Assembly: GCA_020746995.1 (NCBI GenBank)
Contig: JAGPXD010000006.1
Coordinates: 1,426,001-1,490,000 of the forward strand
Source: Plectosphaerella cucumerina
Lineage: Eukaryota; Ascomycota; Sordariomycetes; Glomerellales; Plectosphaerellaceae
DNA: 64,000 bases
Reading direction: 5' to 3'
Positions 35,601 to 47,858 of the stretch are shown here, piece after piece (positions within the stretch are counted from its first letter, which is position 1; each line of letters opens with the position of its first letter). The notes under the pieces are model-generated. The model searched no databases. It saw only the letters and a list, made by a program, of their open reading frames with translations, and had not been told where the DNA came from. The position numbers and the translations under genes are program-made.

Positions 35601-37739
35601 AGTTGGTGTCCGAGCCTCCGGCCACGCACGGCCAATCAGTGGGGCCCGCGCTGCCGCTGCAACACTTGCTGCATGGGAAACGGCAGGGCCTGGTTCAGGG
35701 GGCGACCCTGGTTTGCCTGGCCCAGTTGCCAACTTGCCGCTCAGTTCGACTCTGATGCGTCCGGTCTTGGGCCCCTGTCCGACCGGCTGTCCGTGACACC
35801 GACCGCGATCTTGTCCTGCTTGACAGTTCAGTGGCCGGCGACAGCCGTCCGCCCCCTCTCGCCCGCGCCCCCGAAGTCAGATCGAAGTCCAGCTGCCGAC
35901 TCTCAAGAGGAAAGTCCCAGGGGCCAGGTCCTAGGGGAACACGCACGGCACGGCACAGCACTGCGCAGCGCAGGGATTCAGGGGAGCGGCAAGGCAACCC
36001 CCTTGTTGGGACGATGCATGACCCGAACGTTCGATGGGTGCCGACTTCTCGTCTTTCCATCTGGCGACGGGGACCTTCGAATGGTTCGATAAACCTCGAA
36101 AAACATATGGCCGCATGCCACTGCATCGTTCACAAGGCTCCGTGGTCCCGGTCCTGCCATCTCCAGACGACCGGGAGCCCCCTCTTCTCCAGCCGGTAGC
36201 TGCGAAAGAGTATGGACGACCGAACAAGGTTGGCCGCATCGACGCCCGCCCTCGACCACATGGGAATCGGACTGCTTGATGCTGCAAGCCACTCGTCGGC
36301 CCAGCACATCCCAAGACAGGCTACTGACCCGCCCCCGCCCCCCCTTGCCCGCCCCTGTGTTGCGCGAGACCTCACAGGCACTGCGAACTGACTTCCCATC
36401 TCCATCTCCATCTCCATCTCCATCTCCATCTCGTCTTGTCTTGTCTTGTCTCCGAAGGGGGGTGGCCAACGCCCACGCCCACCCAGGTCAAAGATTCGAA
36501 AAGAAACCTCACGGCCGGGGCCCCTTGTCACCACGCGACTGGGAGGAGAACCAAAGCGCAGGGCAGGACGTTTCTGTGCCGGGCACGGCCGGTGGGAAGG
36601 TCAAGCCGAGCCAGGGGTATCTGCTTGTACCTCGCCCGCCTGTCGTTGCAGCAAAGCTTTGCATGATATACCTACAGGCTCCCGGCAACCAATCCCCTGG
36701 CCCTCGAGCCGCCCGACTCTTCCCCATTTCGAGACTGGCCGTACCCTCCTTTCCCTAGGCGCTGGCCCCTTCACAATTAACGACCACTCACCACCCTCTC
36801 TCTCCCCTCGCTCGCTGAGTCTAGCTGCAAGAGCTCCGTCTCTCATCACGTTGTCACGACCCCTTCGCCTCGGCCTCGAATCACTCCATCATCGTCCTCT
36901 TGACCTGATCAGATAGACGATAGTCGAACCACGATCCTCATCAACCTGCTTCGTCACAAGCCCCGCCAAGACGCCACTCTCCGTGACGACTCTGGATGCA
37001 GCTCGATCAAGCAGCTCGGCCTCATCTCGTCAACAGGGTGCTCTCCCGATAGCGTGGTCTTGGGACTCTGGACTCTTGGAATCTCGGAGCTGGACTCGGC
37101 TTTCGCAAGAAAACGTACTTATCATCCCCACCCCAGCGCATCCCTCCCCCTGTCGCCCTGTTGTCTGCTCTTTTTCGATCCATTTCTCCTGCACCTGCTC
37201 GCTGCCCGCCTGCAAGTTGCGGTACTTGATCCTACTACACCACCCATCCGTTGTTACTCAGCTCGCCAACACCCGTCTTACAGGCACCTCACGACATCCC
37301 TCCCATCCACGACGCGCCCGATCTCCTCGACCTAGGAACCACCACCCTTTCATCGCCATCACCACACCCGAGTCGAGTCTCTTCGGCAGCGATTCCCCCA
37401 ATCGAAGGTGGGGAAACTCGCAGACCTCCACCTGTTTCTCAGCGGTCGACGGCGGCGCCGAGCGACAGACCAACCGGCGCGCACGGCCAAGAAACGGTAG
37501 CTGCGGCTTAGACCGACAGCCCACCCTAATAAAGTCGTGGCAGCCCCTCTCGCCGCCCGACATCCACCCTCGCACGTCTCGGGCTTCACTTCTTTTTCCT
37601 GCACCCCACGACGAAGCAGTTTCCGACCCTGCCATCAATTCCAGAGGTCCTGTTCGCAGGCGCGGCTTCAAGCCTGCATATTCGCCAACGAGCCGACCCC
37701 GACGCCCATATTCACACATAATCTCGGACTGGTGCCGAC
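32629..37739. other. 5-kb gene-free stretch upstream of NoxR
   Basis: Between CCS1 and NoxR no frame shows coding bias or family motifs. Simple repeats include (TGCAC)4 near 34,566-34,588 and a CCATCT hexamer array. From about 36,700 the + strand becomes C/T-rich up to the NoxR start, indicating its promoter and leader. Confidence 0.5.
36396..36452 (+). repeat. (CCATCT)6 followed by CTTGT units
   Basis: Six CCATCT hexamers (36396-36431) run directly into about three CTTGT pentamers. The region lies 1.3 kb upstream of the NoxR start. Confidence 0.9.
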
Positions 37740-39675
37740 ATGTCGCTGAAACAGGTACGACGCCCCGAGCCAACGGATGGCGCACTCGGCCGAGGTCGCG
37801 TGGGCGGACGCCTGCCGCTGACCGCCATACCTGCCTCGCCCTGCCGGCTGGGTCAGAACGAGCAGATGGGCTGACCGGTGTTCAATCATAGGAAATCGAG
37901 ACGTGGGTCACGGCCCTGGGCCGCTACGACAACAATGAGTTCGACGAGGCTCTCGGGGAGTTCGACAAGATTGGCGACACGTCCAAGATCCTGTTCAACA
38001 TGGGCGTCATTCACGCCACTCTGGGAGAACACGAGAAGGCTGTACGTCTGTTCCTGATCCGTCTGACGATTGACCGCCTTGACTGACTCGCCACCTCCAG
38101 GTCGAATGCTACCAGCGCGCCATCCGACTCGATCAATATCTCGCCGTCGCATACTTCCAGCAGGGTGTCTCGAACTTCCTTCTGGGTGACTTTGAGGAGG
38201 CACTGGCCAACTTCAACGATACCCTCCTCTACCTGAGAGGCAACACAATGATCGACTATGCACAGCTTGGCCTCCTCTTCAAGTTGTACTCGTGTGAGGT
38301 TCTCTTCAACCGCGGCCTCTGCTACATCTACCTCCAGCAGAAGGAGGCCGGTATGCAGGATCTGAGCTTTGCCGTTAAGGAGAAGGTCGTCGAGGACCAC
38401 AACGTCATCGACGAGGCAATCAGGGAAGAGGCGGAGGTGAGTTTGGATACTGTTGCTTGCCAACAAACCGAAGCTGACGTTCACAGGGTTACACCGTCTT
38501 CTCCATCCCAGTCGGAGTCGTCTACAGGCCGAACGAGGCCAAGGTCCGCAACCTCAAGACGAAGGACTACCTCGGAAAGGCCCGCCTGGTCGCTGCTTCG
38601 GACCGTGCCAACGCCTTCACAGGCTTTGCAGGATCGGAGGTCAAGAGCGTACGTTTCACATATCCCAATCTTGGTTCGCCCCCGCTGACTCCGTATAGCA
38701 ACAAAAGCAGGTGTCCAAGGACGACCGGCCGGCAGACAACATCTCCTTCGCCGCGACGAATCTCATCAAGCCCGGCCTGCAGTCACGGAATAAGCAGGAA
38801 GACAGTCGCAATGTCTTCCCTCCCACGCCGCCCCCTGACAACGACAAGCCTTCCAACGGTTCGGGTCAAATGTCCCGAGGCGCCTCCGTCCGCAACGGTC
38901 CCAAGCCACAGCTGGCCAAGCTCAACATTGACACATCTGGCGGTGGCAGCAGCAAGTACGAGAAGATGAGCGCCGTCTCTGATCGCCGTGCCCCCAGCAG
39001 CGGCATTCGCTCGAACAACTCGACACCGGCTCGGGGCTACTCCCGCCGCGACAACCAACGGCGGGGCGTTCGGTCAGACGAGGAGGGCGAGGACGCGTAC
39101 CCAGATGAGCTCTACGACATGTACCAGAACAACGGCGGCGGCCAGGGCAGCGTTCGTGGCTCTTCTCGCAACACCCGGAGGCCCGGCCAGCAGCGGTACA
39201 TCGAGGAGGAGGACGAGGGAGGCTCCGACTATGACGATGGCTCCTTCGACGAGGGTGACTTTGAGATGGTGTCCAACAACCCTCCCCGGCGGATGGGTAC
39301 CAACTCTACGTCGTCGCGTGGCATGTCAAGGAGGCCGGAAATCCGCAAGATCAGGGTCAAGGTGCATGCCGAAGATGTGCGATACATCATGATCGGCACC
39401 GCCGTCGAGTTCACAGACTTTGTCGACCGCATCCGCGACAAGTTTGGTCTGAGGCGGCGCTTCAAGATCAAGGTGCGCGACGATGACATGCCCAATGGCG
39501 ACATGATCACGCTGGGAGACCAGGACGACCTCGAGATGGTTGTCATGACGTGCAAGAGTGTGGCGAGGAAGACGCGGCAAGAGATTGGAAAGATGGAGGT
39601 AAGTCAACATTCCCACACCGCTGCAACCTGCGAACAGTCACTGACCCTCCGCAGATCTGGATCCAGGAGATTTAA
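37740..39675 (+). CDS. noxR: NADPH oxidase regulator NoxR (p67phox-like)
   Basis: Cytosolic activator that, with Rac, switches on NoxA/NoxB oxidases for polarised growth, sexual fruiting and infection structures. Exons are 37740-37754, 37892-38041, 38101-38436, 38487-38648, 38699-39598 and 39655-39675 (TAA), giving 527 aa; every intron falls at a codon boundary. Residues 6-170 form TPR repeats (ALGRYDNNEFDEALGEFD, ATLGEHEKAVECYQRAIRLD, GDFEEALANFNDTLLYL, LFNRGLCYIYLQQ). A conserved activation segment follows (KTKDYLGKARLVAAS). A long Ser/Gly/Asn-rich linker precedes a PB1 domain at about 434-515 (IRKIRVKVHAEDVRYI, FKIKVRDDDMPNGDMITLGDQDDLEMVV). The five-codon first exon MSLKQ makes the start depend on splicing, but phase and TPR continuity support it. 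Confidence 0.95.
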
Positions 39676-40881
39676 GACAGAGGTTCAGGTTGGGTTCCCA
39701 TTACCGGCACCCGGCCGCCAAAAAGGAAAGGGGAGAAAAAGGACGATACCCAAGTGGTCACCGCGCCACATCCTCACGGACGCGTGGCCCCAACAAATTC
39801 TTCTTTTACGACTTCATGAATAGCATCCGAGTGGGCGAAGCAAGCATCAGCGTGTGGAGGAGGGGCCAAGAAGCTCCATGCCTCCCAGAGGAAGAGAGGA
39901 GGAAACATACTCGCCGCTCGAGTGCCGAGGGAGGGTTTTATCTGTTTCAACGTTATACTTTGAGCAAGCTAGAGCATCGGGGCCCGGGCCTGCCAGGCAG
40001 GCCATACACCACATATCAGCATCAGTACGCGGGGGTATAATCATAGAAGAGGGTCTTGGATGTTCAGCCCGGCGACCAATTGAGCCTCGGTTTGTCTTTC
40101 GCGAGTGTTTTGAGTAGTGCTTGATGTTTTGATTTGATGATGTTGGCGGTACCTGCCCGAGGGTATCTTGCGTGGAGACGCGACGCGTTACACGAGAGAC
40201 GGGCCATCCTCGACGAATCTTTAGTAGAGTAGTTTCCTAATTATACGTATTACCTAACTTGATCTGTGGAAGAGGTTCTGGTTTGATTTAATTTCGCGAT
40301 CTCTGGGATGTCTACGTCACGACGTCGCGTGGTGGTTAGCAGGGAGATCGCCAGGCAGGTGCGCACGACATGCGGCGTCAGGGCAGTCTTCTTTGGACTG
40401 TTTCGAGAGCCAAGAGAGCTTGTAGAAGTCATGCCATGTAGTAAGGGACGGAGAGCACCTCTTGGAGTAGCTAGAACAGGAAGAAAAGAAACCCAGGAGG
40501 GGCGTTTAAATAGCTCCCAGACCCCTGGACCGGTGGCCCATATCAGAATTGCCCGCTAGCAGTCATCCGGACACGGCGGGGTCGCATCTGCTGGCTATAT
40601 AAGGCCGAAAACCTCGCTCATCCGCTGAATGCGAGGGTCAGAGATCAGTTGTTACACAATCTTAGACCTACCTGCTGCGGGATGTACAGCGAATCGCTGG
40701 CCCAAGGCTGTCCACCTCTATCCTCAAGCAGTTGCTAAGTGTTAGGATTCCTCCACTCGGTTAGAAAGCCCGCACCCAAACAATACATCACGCAGGCGCC
40801 GCGGGGTTTGTTTCATTTCGTTCATTCATCTAGCAAAAGGATTCATGTCTCATCCGTAGCATCATGGCCCAGCCAGCCCCG
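39676..40881. other. Convergent intergenic region NoxR / F-box-like gene
   Basis: This is the 3' flank of NoxR (+) and of the F-box-like gene (-). It contains a consensus-like TATATAAG box and a small hairpin around 40.6 kb (separate entry) but no protein gene. Confidence 0.5.
40596..40636 (+). promoter_or_regulatory. TATA box plus downstream hairpin of unknown role
   Basis: TATATAA at 40596-40602 is followed 10 bases later by CCTCGC (40612-40617) and its perfect complement GCGAGG (40631-40636) around a 13-nt loop. It lies between two 3' ends, where no protein-gene promoter is expected. It could drive a short non-coding or antisense transcript. Confidence 0.3.
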
Positions 40882-40945
40882 TCACGTCCCAAGATAGGTA
40901 TCCTCCACAAAGTGTCGAATATCGTCCCAGCTGTCCTAGCCGAAC
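40882..40945 (-). other. F-box gene TAG in hairpin loop with 17-codon in-frame continuation
   Basis: Reading the minus strand, GTTC (40945-40942) can pair with GGAC (40936-40933, one G-U) around loop GGCTA, so the stop codon 40938-40936 spans the loop end. The frame continues through 17 codons, reading DSWDDIRHFVEDTYLGT, to a TGA at 40884-40882. The added residues look protein-like but are few. Confidence 0.45.
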
Positions 40946-43149
40946 CTGATCGAGCGGACCGAGTAGCGCATGTCGGGCATGCGCTTCACGGCCTCGGACA
41001 TCTGCGCCGCCTTTGTGTTGACGACGGCATACTCGTCGATGACCGAGGCCTTGCCCTCGGGGATCTTCCAGCCTCCGGCCGGCTTGAGGAGGTACAGGCG
41101 GATTTTGGCGAGGACCTCCTCGCGGGGAGTCATGTTGGTGGCGCGAACCCACTTGTACACGAACTCCGGGTCGAAGTTGTGGTGGACGTCGAGGATGACG
41201 TCCTTCACCTCGGGGAAGTAGGAGAGGAACTTCCAGAGGCCGATGGCCTGCTCGCTGGCGCTGGCCTTGATGTAGATCTTGCGCAGCGATCGGTTCTCAG
41301 CATGCGCCTTGCTGTCGAAGCTGCGGATGTATTCGGCGGTGGAGGTGACGCCCCTCCTGAGGGTGGCGCCGGTGCAAGGCCAGGGGAAGAAGAGAGGGCC
41401 GACGTAAAACTCCCTGTAGATGATCGAGACGTCTTTGATCTTCGGAAGCCTGACGATGGAGAGAGCCAGGGCGTGATTGGCCATCTGGGAGGCAGACTTG
41501 GTAGGGTGCCAAAGGCTGAGGTGCGGCTGGGGCTCGACCTCGACGTGGAGAGTCTCAAGGCTGATGAGATCCTCGATGCGGAGGAAGACCTCTGTGCGAG
41601 ACAGACCGAGAACGACGTGGAGCTCCTCGAGACCTTTGAGGCCCTGGGGGCCGTCGCGATTCCAGAACTTAGAGATGCCGTGGCAGAGAACCTCGGCCCA
41701 GGTCCAGTTGCCACCGAGACCTCGGCACTGGCGGTCGTCGAGAGAGACCCAGCGGAGGAAGCGGATTTTCTTCAGACACTTGAGCCAGTTGACCAGGTCA
41801 TCTTTGAAGAAGTTGGGCACGTAGTACCGGAGCTGATTGCCCCAGATCCTGTCGGGGAGGAAGATGTAGAGCTTCTCGAGAGACTCATAGAGGTTGTCGA
41901 GCAGAGGCAGGTCAATGTAGGCCTGGGGATCCATGCGCATAAGGCCGAGCGACTTGATGTTGGTATGACGAGCCAGGGCGCGGAGTAGCATACGGCTGGG
42001 CTCGTAGGCAAGACCGACCTCGCGGAGGTGGATGGGCTCGCGCTGGTAAGGGCTGCTGGGGACGGTATTGTTGTCCTCCTCATCGTCGTCGTCAATGATG
42101 CGGGGCAGGGGCACAGGGGACCAGATGCCCATCTCGAAGTTGGTAAGCCTGTCGGGAGGCAGGGCATTCAGGAAGTCCATAGCTCCGAGGAAGGGCAGGC
42201 CATTGTCGGTCGGACCAGCCCAAGGGGGCATGGGGACGGCGCGACGTGTGCCAATGGGGGTTCCGCAGGGGAAAGAGATGGCGAGGCTGACGAGCTTGGG
42301 GCAGTCACGAGTGACAGCTTCGCCGATGTGATAGTCAATGACATGAGCTTCGACACTGAGATGAACCAGGTTATCGAAGACGGTGGGCAGGGCGATGCCG
42401 CTGCCGATGGTGAAGATGCTGAGGTCCCTGACCTTGGGGAACATGGCCTCGCCGAGGCCCGCGAGGAACGTGTTGATACGATCAGCAAGGTGAACGCGAG
42501 GAACAGTGGTGACGGGGAGGAGAGTTCCTTTGAAACCAGGCTTGACGCCGAAGATGGTCTTGTACACCTCTGCGTTGCTGATGAGCTTCATGTAGATCGC
42601 GTTGCAGAGCGCCTGGGGGTTGATCTGGACCACGAGCTTGTGGTAGGCGAAGACGGTCGCGCCGGGGGTCAGAGAGTTGAAGATGGTGACCTCTCGCATC
42701 GCAAGGGCGTCGGCAGGGACATGATTGGCATCGAGCCTGGAGAGATGTCAGAAAACGAGACGTGGTGGGTTGAAGGTCAGAAGAGCTTACTTATAGAGTG
42801 CCTCGGCGGCAGTGCTGCCAACGGCCTTGTTGATGCTAAGGAGGCCGACGAGTAGGTGGGATAGACCCATCTCGATGAGCGTCTTGCAGATGAGGTGCCA
42901 GATGTCTCGAGGGAACTGCGGGATGTTGATGACGGCCCGAGCAGAGAGCCTGGGGCGCTTGCGTCGAGGTCCAGACTCGTGATCGCTGTCTTCTTCGATC
43001 TTGGTCTTGGTTTTGGTCTTTCTGCGAGACGTGCGAGTGTCAACGACCATGGCTTCGCCGGAAGAGGCCTCATCCATGGAATTGTCCTCAAGCTCGCTGT
43101 AGTTGACTTGTTTGCGAGCCCTGCGGCTGGTGCGAGTAGGAGGAGGCAT
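40936..43149 (-). CDS. F-box-like protein with leucine-rich region, function unknown
   Basis: Two exons on the minus strand: 43149-42791 and 42736-40936, separated by a 54-nt GTAAGC...TCCAG intron, giving 719 aa to a TAG. Residues 1-70 are basic/acidic and disordered (KTKTKTK, PRRKRPR, NLS-like). Residues 74-121 form an F-box-like helix set (INIPQFPRDIWHLICKTL, LLVGLLSINKAVGSTAAEALYKLD). The rest is a ~600-residue Leu-rich region with an acidic insert (DDDDEEDNN). The layout suggests a substrate-recognition subunit of an SCF ubiquitin ligase, as in many fungal F-box/LRR proteins; no substrate can be inferred. In-frame coding-like sequence continues past the TAG (separate entry). Confidence 0.7.
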
Positions 43150-45593
43150 CGTGAAGCATGTATGTGTCGAGATGGAGTTCTTGGGTGTAGAGGAGACTCG
43201 CTGATCTGAAGCGGTGGATGTCGAGAATGATATGGGCTGGGGGAAGCAGTCGAGGTAGGTTTCCGCTTCAGCAGGATGCTTGGGCTGAGGGTAGAGGCCA
43301 GCAGAGAAGATAACAGCCTGGGAAGAGGGTGTCCGAGAAGGAGGCGGCCTGAGAAGGAGGCGTCTCGAGAAGGTGGTGAATTGAGAAGTTGATGTCTCGC
43401 AAAGGTGATGCCTCGAGAAAGTAGTGCCTCGAGAAGGTGGCGTCTCTAGCAGATGGTCTCTCGAGAAGGAGCAGCAGTCCAGGTCCTCAAACAGGAGAAG
43501 ATGCGTGTAGGAGAAGAACCTGGGAACTGAAGAAACCCTTGAAGAAGAGAAAGGCTCCTGCTGCGTAAGAAGCTTAAGGTGAGAGTACCAAGTCCAGACG
43601 GAAATCTAGAAGAAGGAAGAGGGATTCAGGGAAGACGGCCGAGAAGAAGAGGCAGTCCTTGGGAACGGTGGTGGTGATGGGGTGTTGGAATTTTTGGGGA
43701 CGGCGCCAAATTTCGTGATTCTTTCACAGCTGGCTGGGTATATTGCACCGCTTAGTCGTCACCCTGCGCCTTCCTGTTGAAGTGATACCCAGTTCACACG
43801 AGGCAGGAGAGACCAGGCTCGATCATGTGAGATCACCTGATGTGACGGGGGTGGGAGTACCGGAATTTGGAGTCTTGTGGCTGATAGCACCCCGGGGTGG
43901 AGGACACTAGGACGTGGATCCGCTTCTGTTCCTTCTCGAGTTGAGAAAGATGCGCGGAAACCTGTGGATTCACCGGCAGAACCGTTGGCAAGAGAGGATA
44001 GTATACCGCTTGAATTTGGACTTGATGACGGGGGGAGGCGGAGGTACAGAGGGATGTGTAAGGATGCGTGGGGGGTGAGCGGCTGGGAATCACAAGCAGA
44101 CAAGCAGGAATCTCTGTAGCTTCCCTCATGCGGATAGACTGTCTTTATATTCTTGTGCAACCGACAGTGAAAGATGTACGTTCACTTTGATCAGGAGGGG
44201 GAAGCTGGAGGCTTCCGGAAGAACGGGTGTTTAGATCAATCCACACACGTGATGACGGGATTGAGGGGCCACGGGAAGTCACTTGAAGCTATGATACTCC
44301 CCTCTGCAGCATTCAGAAGGTCAACAAGAGTCCTTGGACAATGGAGTCCCGAATAGAGGCTTGGAGAAGGGTGGCTGTTTGCAAGCTGCCGCGCAGGTAC
44401 ACCTGGTGAAGTATCTCAGGTATCTGAGTAGGCGGTGCAGTTTGACAAGAACCGCTTGTTACTTCTGACGGAATTTCACAGGTACAAAGAAACGTCATGC
44501 TTTGCGGATGTTACCTCCATGATAGGTCAAGAAGAAGTCTGAAAGCAGACTCGGGACATCGGGATGGTGCAGTCATATATCACTTCAGATAAGAGAGAGA
44601 GATGCGGAAAGAAAGCACAGGGGTTCAAAAGATGCGTCTAGAATTGATTACAATGGGAGTTTGATTGGAACTCAATCCATGTTTACACGGGCTGCGGCAT
44701 CTTGGAAAGGGAGCAAAGCTTGGTGAACAGGCTGAAAGGGGGACATTGGGAATGGCCTCATTTTGGACCAAATGAGATACCCCCTTGCGAAAATGTGCGC
44801 CGCCAATGGCTGTAGGGATCTAGGTGTACACAACCCCACAAAATCATGTTCAACGTTTGGATGTCCAGATGGCGGCGGTCAGAGGGTTGGGATCTGGTGT
44901 TATCAAATCTCACCAAACCCCACAATCTCGGGCCTGGAGATCTCCAGAAGCGGAAAGAAGCGACGGGCCGGGCCGCAGACGATCACAACAAAGGTAGAAA
45001 GCCGGAAGGGACGAAAGGGCCCGACGTGTGGCCATTCTGCAGGGCCGATGCAGATTCTCTGACAAAGAGCCGGCCCTCTTTCATGAAGATAGACCCATGA
45101 AGTAGCGTAAAATACAACCAATAATGTCTGTAGCTAGAAGAGCTCGCTTAATTCTATCCCTGAGGTCGGCCAATGTCTGTCTCAAGCATCTCTCTGCCTC
45201 GCATTCGATGTTCAGCAGTCGCCATCTACATCAGGAATGTGGGAAGTTGCAGTGCCAACTTGCCCATCATCACCGCTAAAGTGGAAATGGACGAAAACAA
45301 AGTCCTTCTTTACCCGTATTGCCCATCCCAGACCCCCAAAGGTAAGTCTCCTGGACAGCACCTCTCAAAACACGCTGGACGTGAAGTCAGCTTGATGAGG
45401 GGTGTCGGACAACTCGGTGAAGCCCCACACTGTGCCCTCACCGAGACTGCCCCACCCCCTCACCTCGAATTGACCGAACCCAGCTGACCGTGTCAATCCT
45501 CCCTCGATCATTGACAACCACGGCAACAACATCAACCTCCTCCTGTCGTCTTCCAGACGGCCGAAACATGTCAATGCCCCGTAGATCGCCATC
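43150..45593. other. Divergent upstream region, F-box-like gene / Zn2Cys6 gene
   Basis: 2.4 kb holding both promoters. The part near the F-box-like gene carries a degenerate 16-bp tandem repeat. Open frames up to 134 codons show no motifs. The stretch 44.1-45.2 kb is A/T-richer than its surroundings. Confidence 0.45.
43334..43477. repeat. Degenerate 16-bp tandem repeat, nine units
   Basis: Nine 16-bp units with consensus CGAGAAGGTGGCGTCT run head to tail. Unit 7 equals the consensus; units 1-6 mostly differ at one to five bases and unit 8 is badly eroded. The array lies about 185-330 bases upstream of the F-box-like start codon, probably in its leader or promoter. Confidence 0.85.
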
Positions 45594-47603
45594 ATGACAC
45601 GAGGGGCCTCAGCCACGGCCCGGCCGTACCGCTCCCACTCCCGCCCGGCATGCGCGTCGTGCCGCCGGAGGAAGTCGCGATGCGCCATGGACACCGGCGC
45701 GCGCGTCTGCCTCATGTGCCGCGTCCACGGCACAGAATGCTCCTTCGAAGCCCAACCGGGGAATGAAGCCTCCAGTTCGAGTTCACGGAGGGCAAAGATG
45801 CCGCGCCGGACTCCTGCGGCTCATGAAGCTCCACCAGCCCCAGCCAGGACCACCACCACAGTCTCGCGCCCTTCTTTACGGGACACGACAGCGCCAGCAG
45901 CTTCTGGCCCTGCGGCGGAAGAACAGAGTCGCGACGGCATGCCAATATCCCTCCACCAGGCAGATGACGACGATAGCCCTCACATCCTTGGCCCGGCCGT
46001 CACGAGCGACAGCCATGTCCTCGCAGACTACCTGTCCAACGTGCGTGACGGCACGAGGGCCATGCCTATGATCCGTCCCATGCTAGGCGGCGACTCGGAG
46101 CCCGTCATGTTCACAAGGGTTCAAAAGCGGCCGCTCGGCATGGCTGTGGACCCTACGCCACCGTCGCTGCAGCTGCAGATGATCCAGAAGCTGGTTGAGC
46201 CCTGGGCCGATGAACTTGTCAGGACGTGAGTTGCCCCCCTTCTTCTTTTGCAGTCGAGTATTCCTGCTGACATTTCCAGGTTCATGTCGACTGTCACCCT
46301 GTGCTTCCCACTCGTCGACGAGGAGTCTTTCATGAACCAGTTCTCCGATGCCAGGGATCGCATCTCGCCTGCTCTCCTCGCTGCCATTTACGCCCACACC
46401 TTGACTTACTGGCCGTACGATCCCGATCTCTGCAAGGAGAGGTGCCCCGATGGCCGCTTTGCATGGAACCTCGCCAACCAGGTCCTCTTCTCGGAGCTGC
46501 GTCACTCGCCCGGCATAGCGACGCTTCCCGCTCTGCTTCTGAACGTCGGCGGCCGTCCGACCACCTCGATGATCGGCAATGGGTTGCTGCTGGGCTCTGC
46601 TGTGTCCTTGTCACATTCGCTTGGGTTGAACCGAAACCCGCTGTCCTGGAATATACCGCAGGCCGAAAAGTATCTCCGCATGAAGCTGTGGTGGTGTCTC
46701 TTGGTTCAGGATCGATGGTGAGTTGACTTCTCCTCATGCCTGCACCCAGTGTTTCTCTGACCCCCTTCCAGGTGCAGCGTCGCCCATGGCACACCTCCAA
46801 GACTGCGGAACAACCAGTACGACGTGCCTCAGCCCAAAGTCGAGTACCTGGTCCCGGAGAAGCACTCAGAGGAGCATGTCGCCGCTGCTTCTGTGTTCTG
46901 CGCGCTAGTAGGGCTTTCTGAGCTGCTGCAGGGTTTCCTGGAACACGTCTACAGTCTCGACCCCGTCGGGCCAACCGGAGACCTGGAGTTGGCTCTCGAC
47001 CAGTGGGTAGACGGACTGCGGAACGACGTGCGCAAAGTTATAGCCCGAGGCTCCATGCTCGATCTGCCCGGTGCGGCCAACCTGCGACTGGCGTACCTCT
47101 CGACCAGGCTGCTCCTGAGACGCATCGAGCTCAACCAGACGAAGGAAGCACAGGATCCCGATCCCACAGCTCTGTCTGCCAGATACATGCAGGTCCGGCG
47201 GACTGCCGAGGATATCGTCAGTCTCGTGCAGGAGCTCGACCTCCCGCGGCTCGGCGGGTTCTGGATGCCCATGGCCGCATTCACCTTTTCCCACACGGCA
47301 ACTTTCCTCATCCGGTGCGCCCTCGAAACGACCGATGGTCCCGGCGGGCTGAGCCAGAACCCTTCGCTGCAGCTGGCCAATGACCTCGTCACCGCCCTGC
47401 GGGCGCATCAGGAGCAACATGGCTGGGACCTCGCCGACATTTGCGTCGCGCAGCACTCGGATATCATCACGCGGTTGCTTGCCGAAGAGACGTCGGGCGA
47501 CGACCTAGCCGATGCCTTCATGACGCTCCAAGATCCCTTCGCCATGGATTTCCCGTTCATGGACGACATGTTTTACTCCAATGCGGAGTTGTTCAACTTC
47601 TGA
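45594..47603 (+). CDS. Zn2Cys6 fungal transcription factor with middle homology region
   Basis: Nuclear DNA-binding regulator of the Gal4 type. Exons are 45594-46225, 46280-46717 and 46772-47603 (TGA), giving 633 aa. The binuclear zinc cluster is Cys20-x2-Cys23-x6-Cys30-x8-Cys39-x2-Cys42-x6-Cys49 (CASCRRRKSRC ... CLMC), with a basic recognition segment. A Ser/Pro/Ala linker follows. The fungal-specific MHR domain begins near residue 200 (LCFPLVDEESF, ALLAAIYAHTLTYWP, GNGLLLGSAVSLSHSLGLNRNP, RMKLWWCLLVQDRW, VAHGTPPRL). The C-terminus is acidic/hydrophobic (DPFAMDFPFMDDMFY), a likely activation domain. Family resemblance is to the FarA/CTF1-like group, but targets cannot be inferred. It is convergent with the small gene at 47859. 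Confidence 0.92.
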
Positions 47604-47858
47604 AAGGCTTCAAGGGAAGCCGGCGTTGCTTTGAAACGGCCTCGGCGCAGAAAGCTGCCGAGTCGATCATTGGTGTATCTTGTTGTAGGAAAAAAAAGTT
47701 GCGTCTTACCCGGAGTAGCCTTCCCGGCCAGTCTCAAACGCCCATGCTTTTCCGAAATGCAAAAACTCGGCAAAGGTATAATATACGCCCTCCAGTTGCC
47801 CTGCGCCTTGAACGCCGTCTTGTTGTGAAAGGAAACGGAAATCAAATGTCGACCTCGC

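Noticed and set aside
40864..41988. 374-codon + strand frame
   Set aside because: Antisense shadow of the F-box-like exon, which has the consistent intron, F-box motif and length.
43759..44160. 134-codon minus-strand frame between the F-box-like and Zn2Cys6 genes
   Set aside because: Ser/Pro-rich translation without motif, introns or codon bias.
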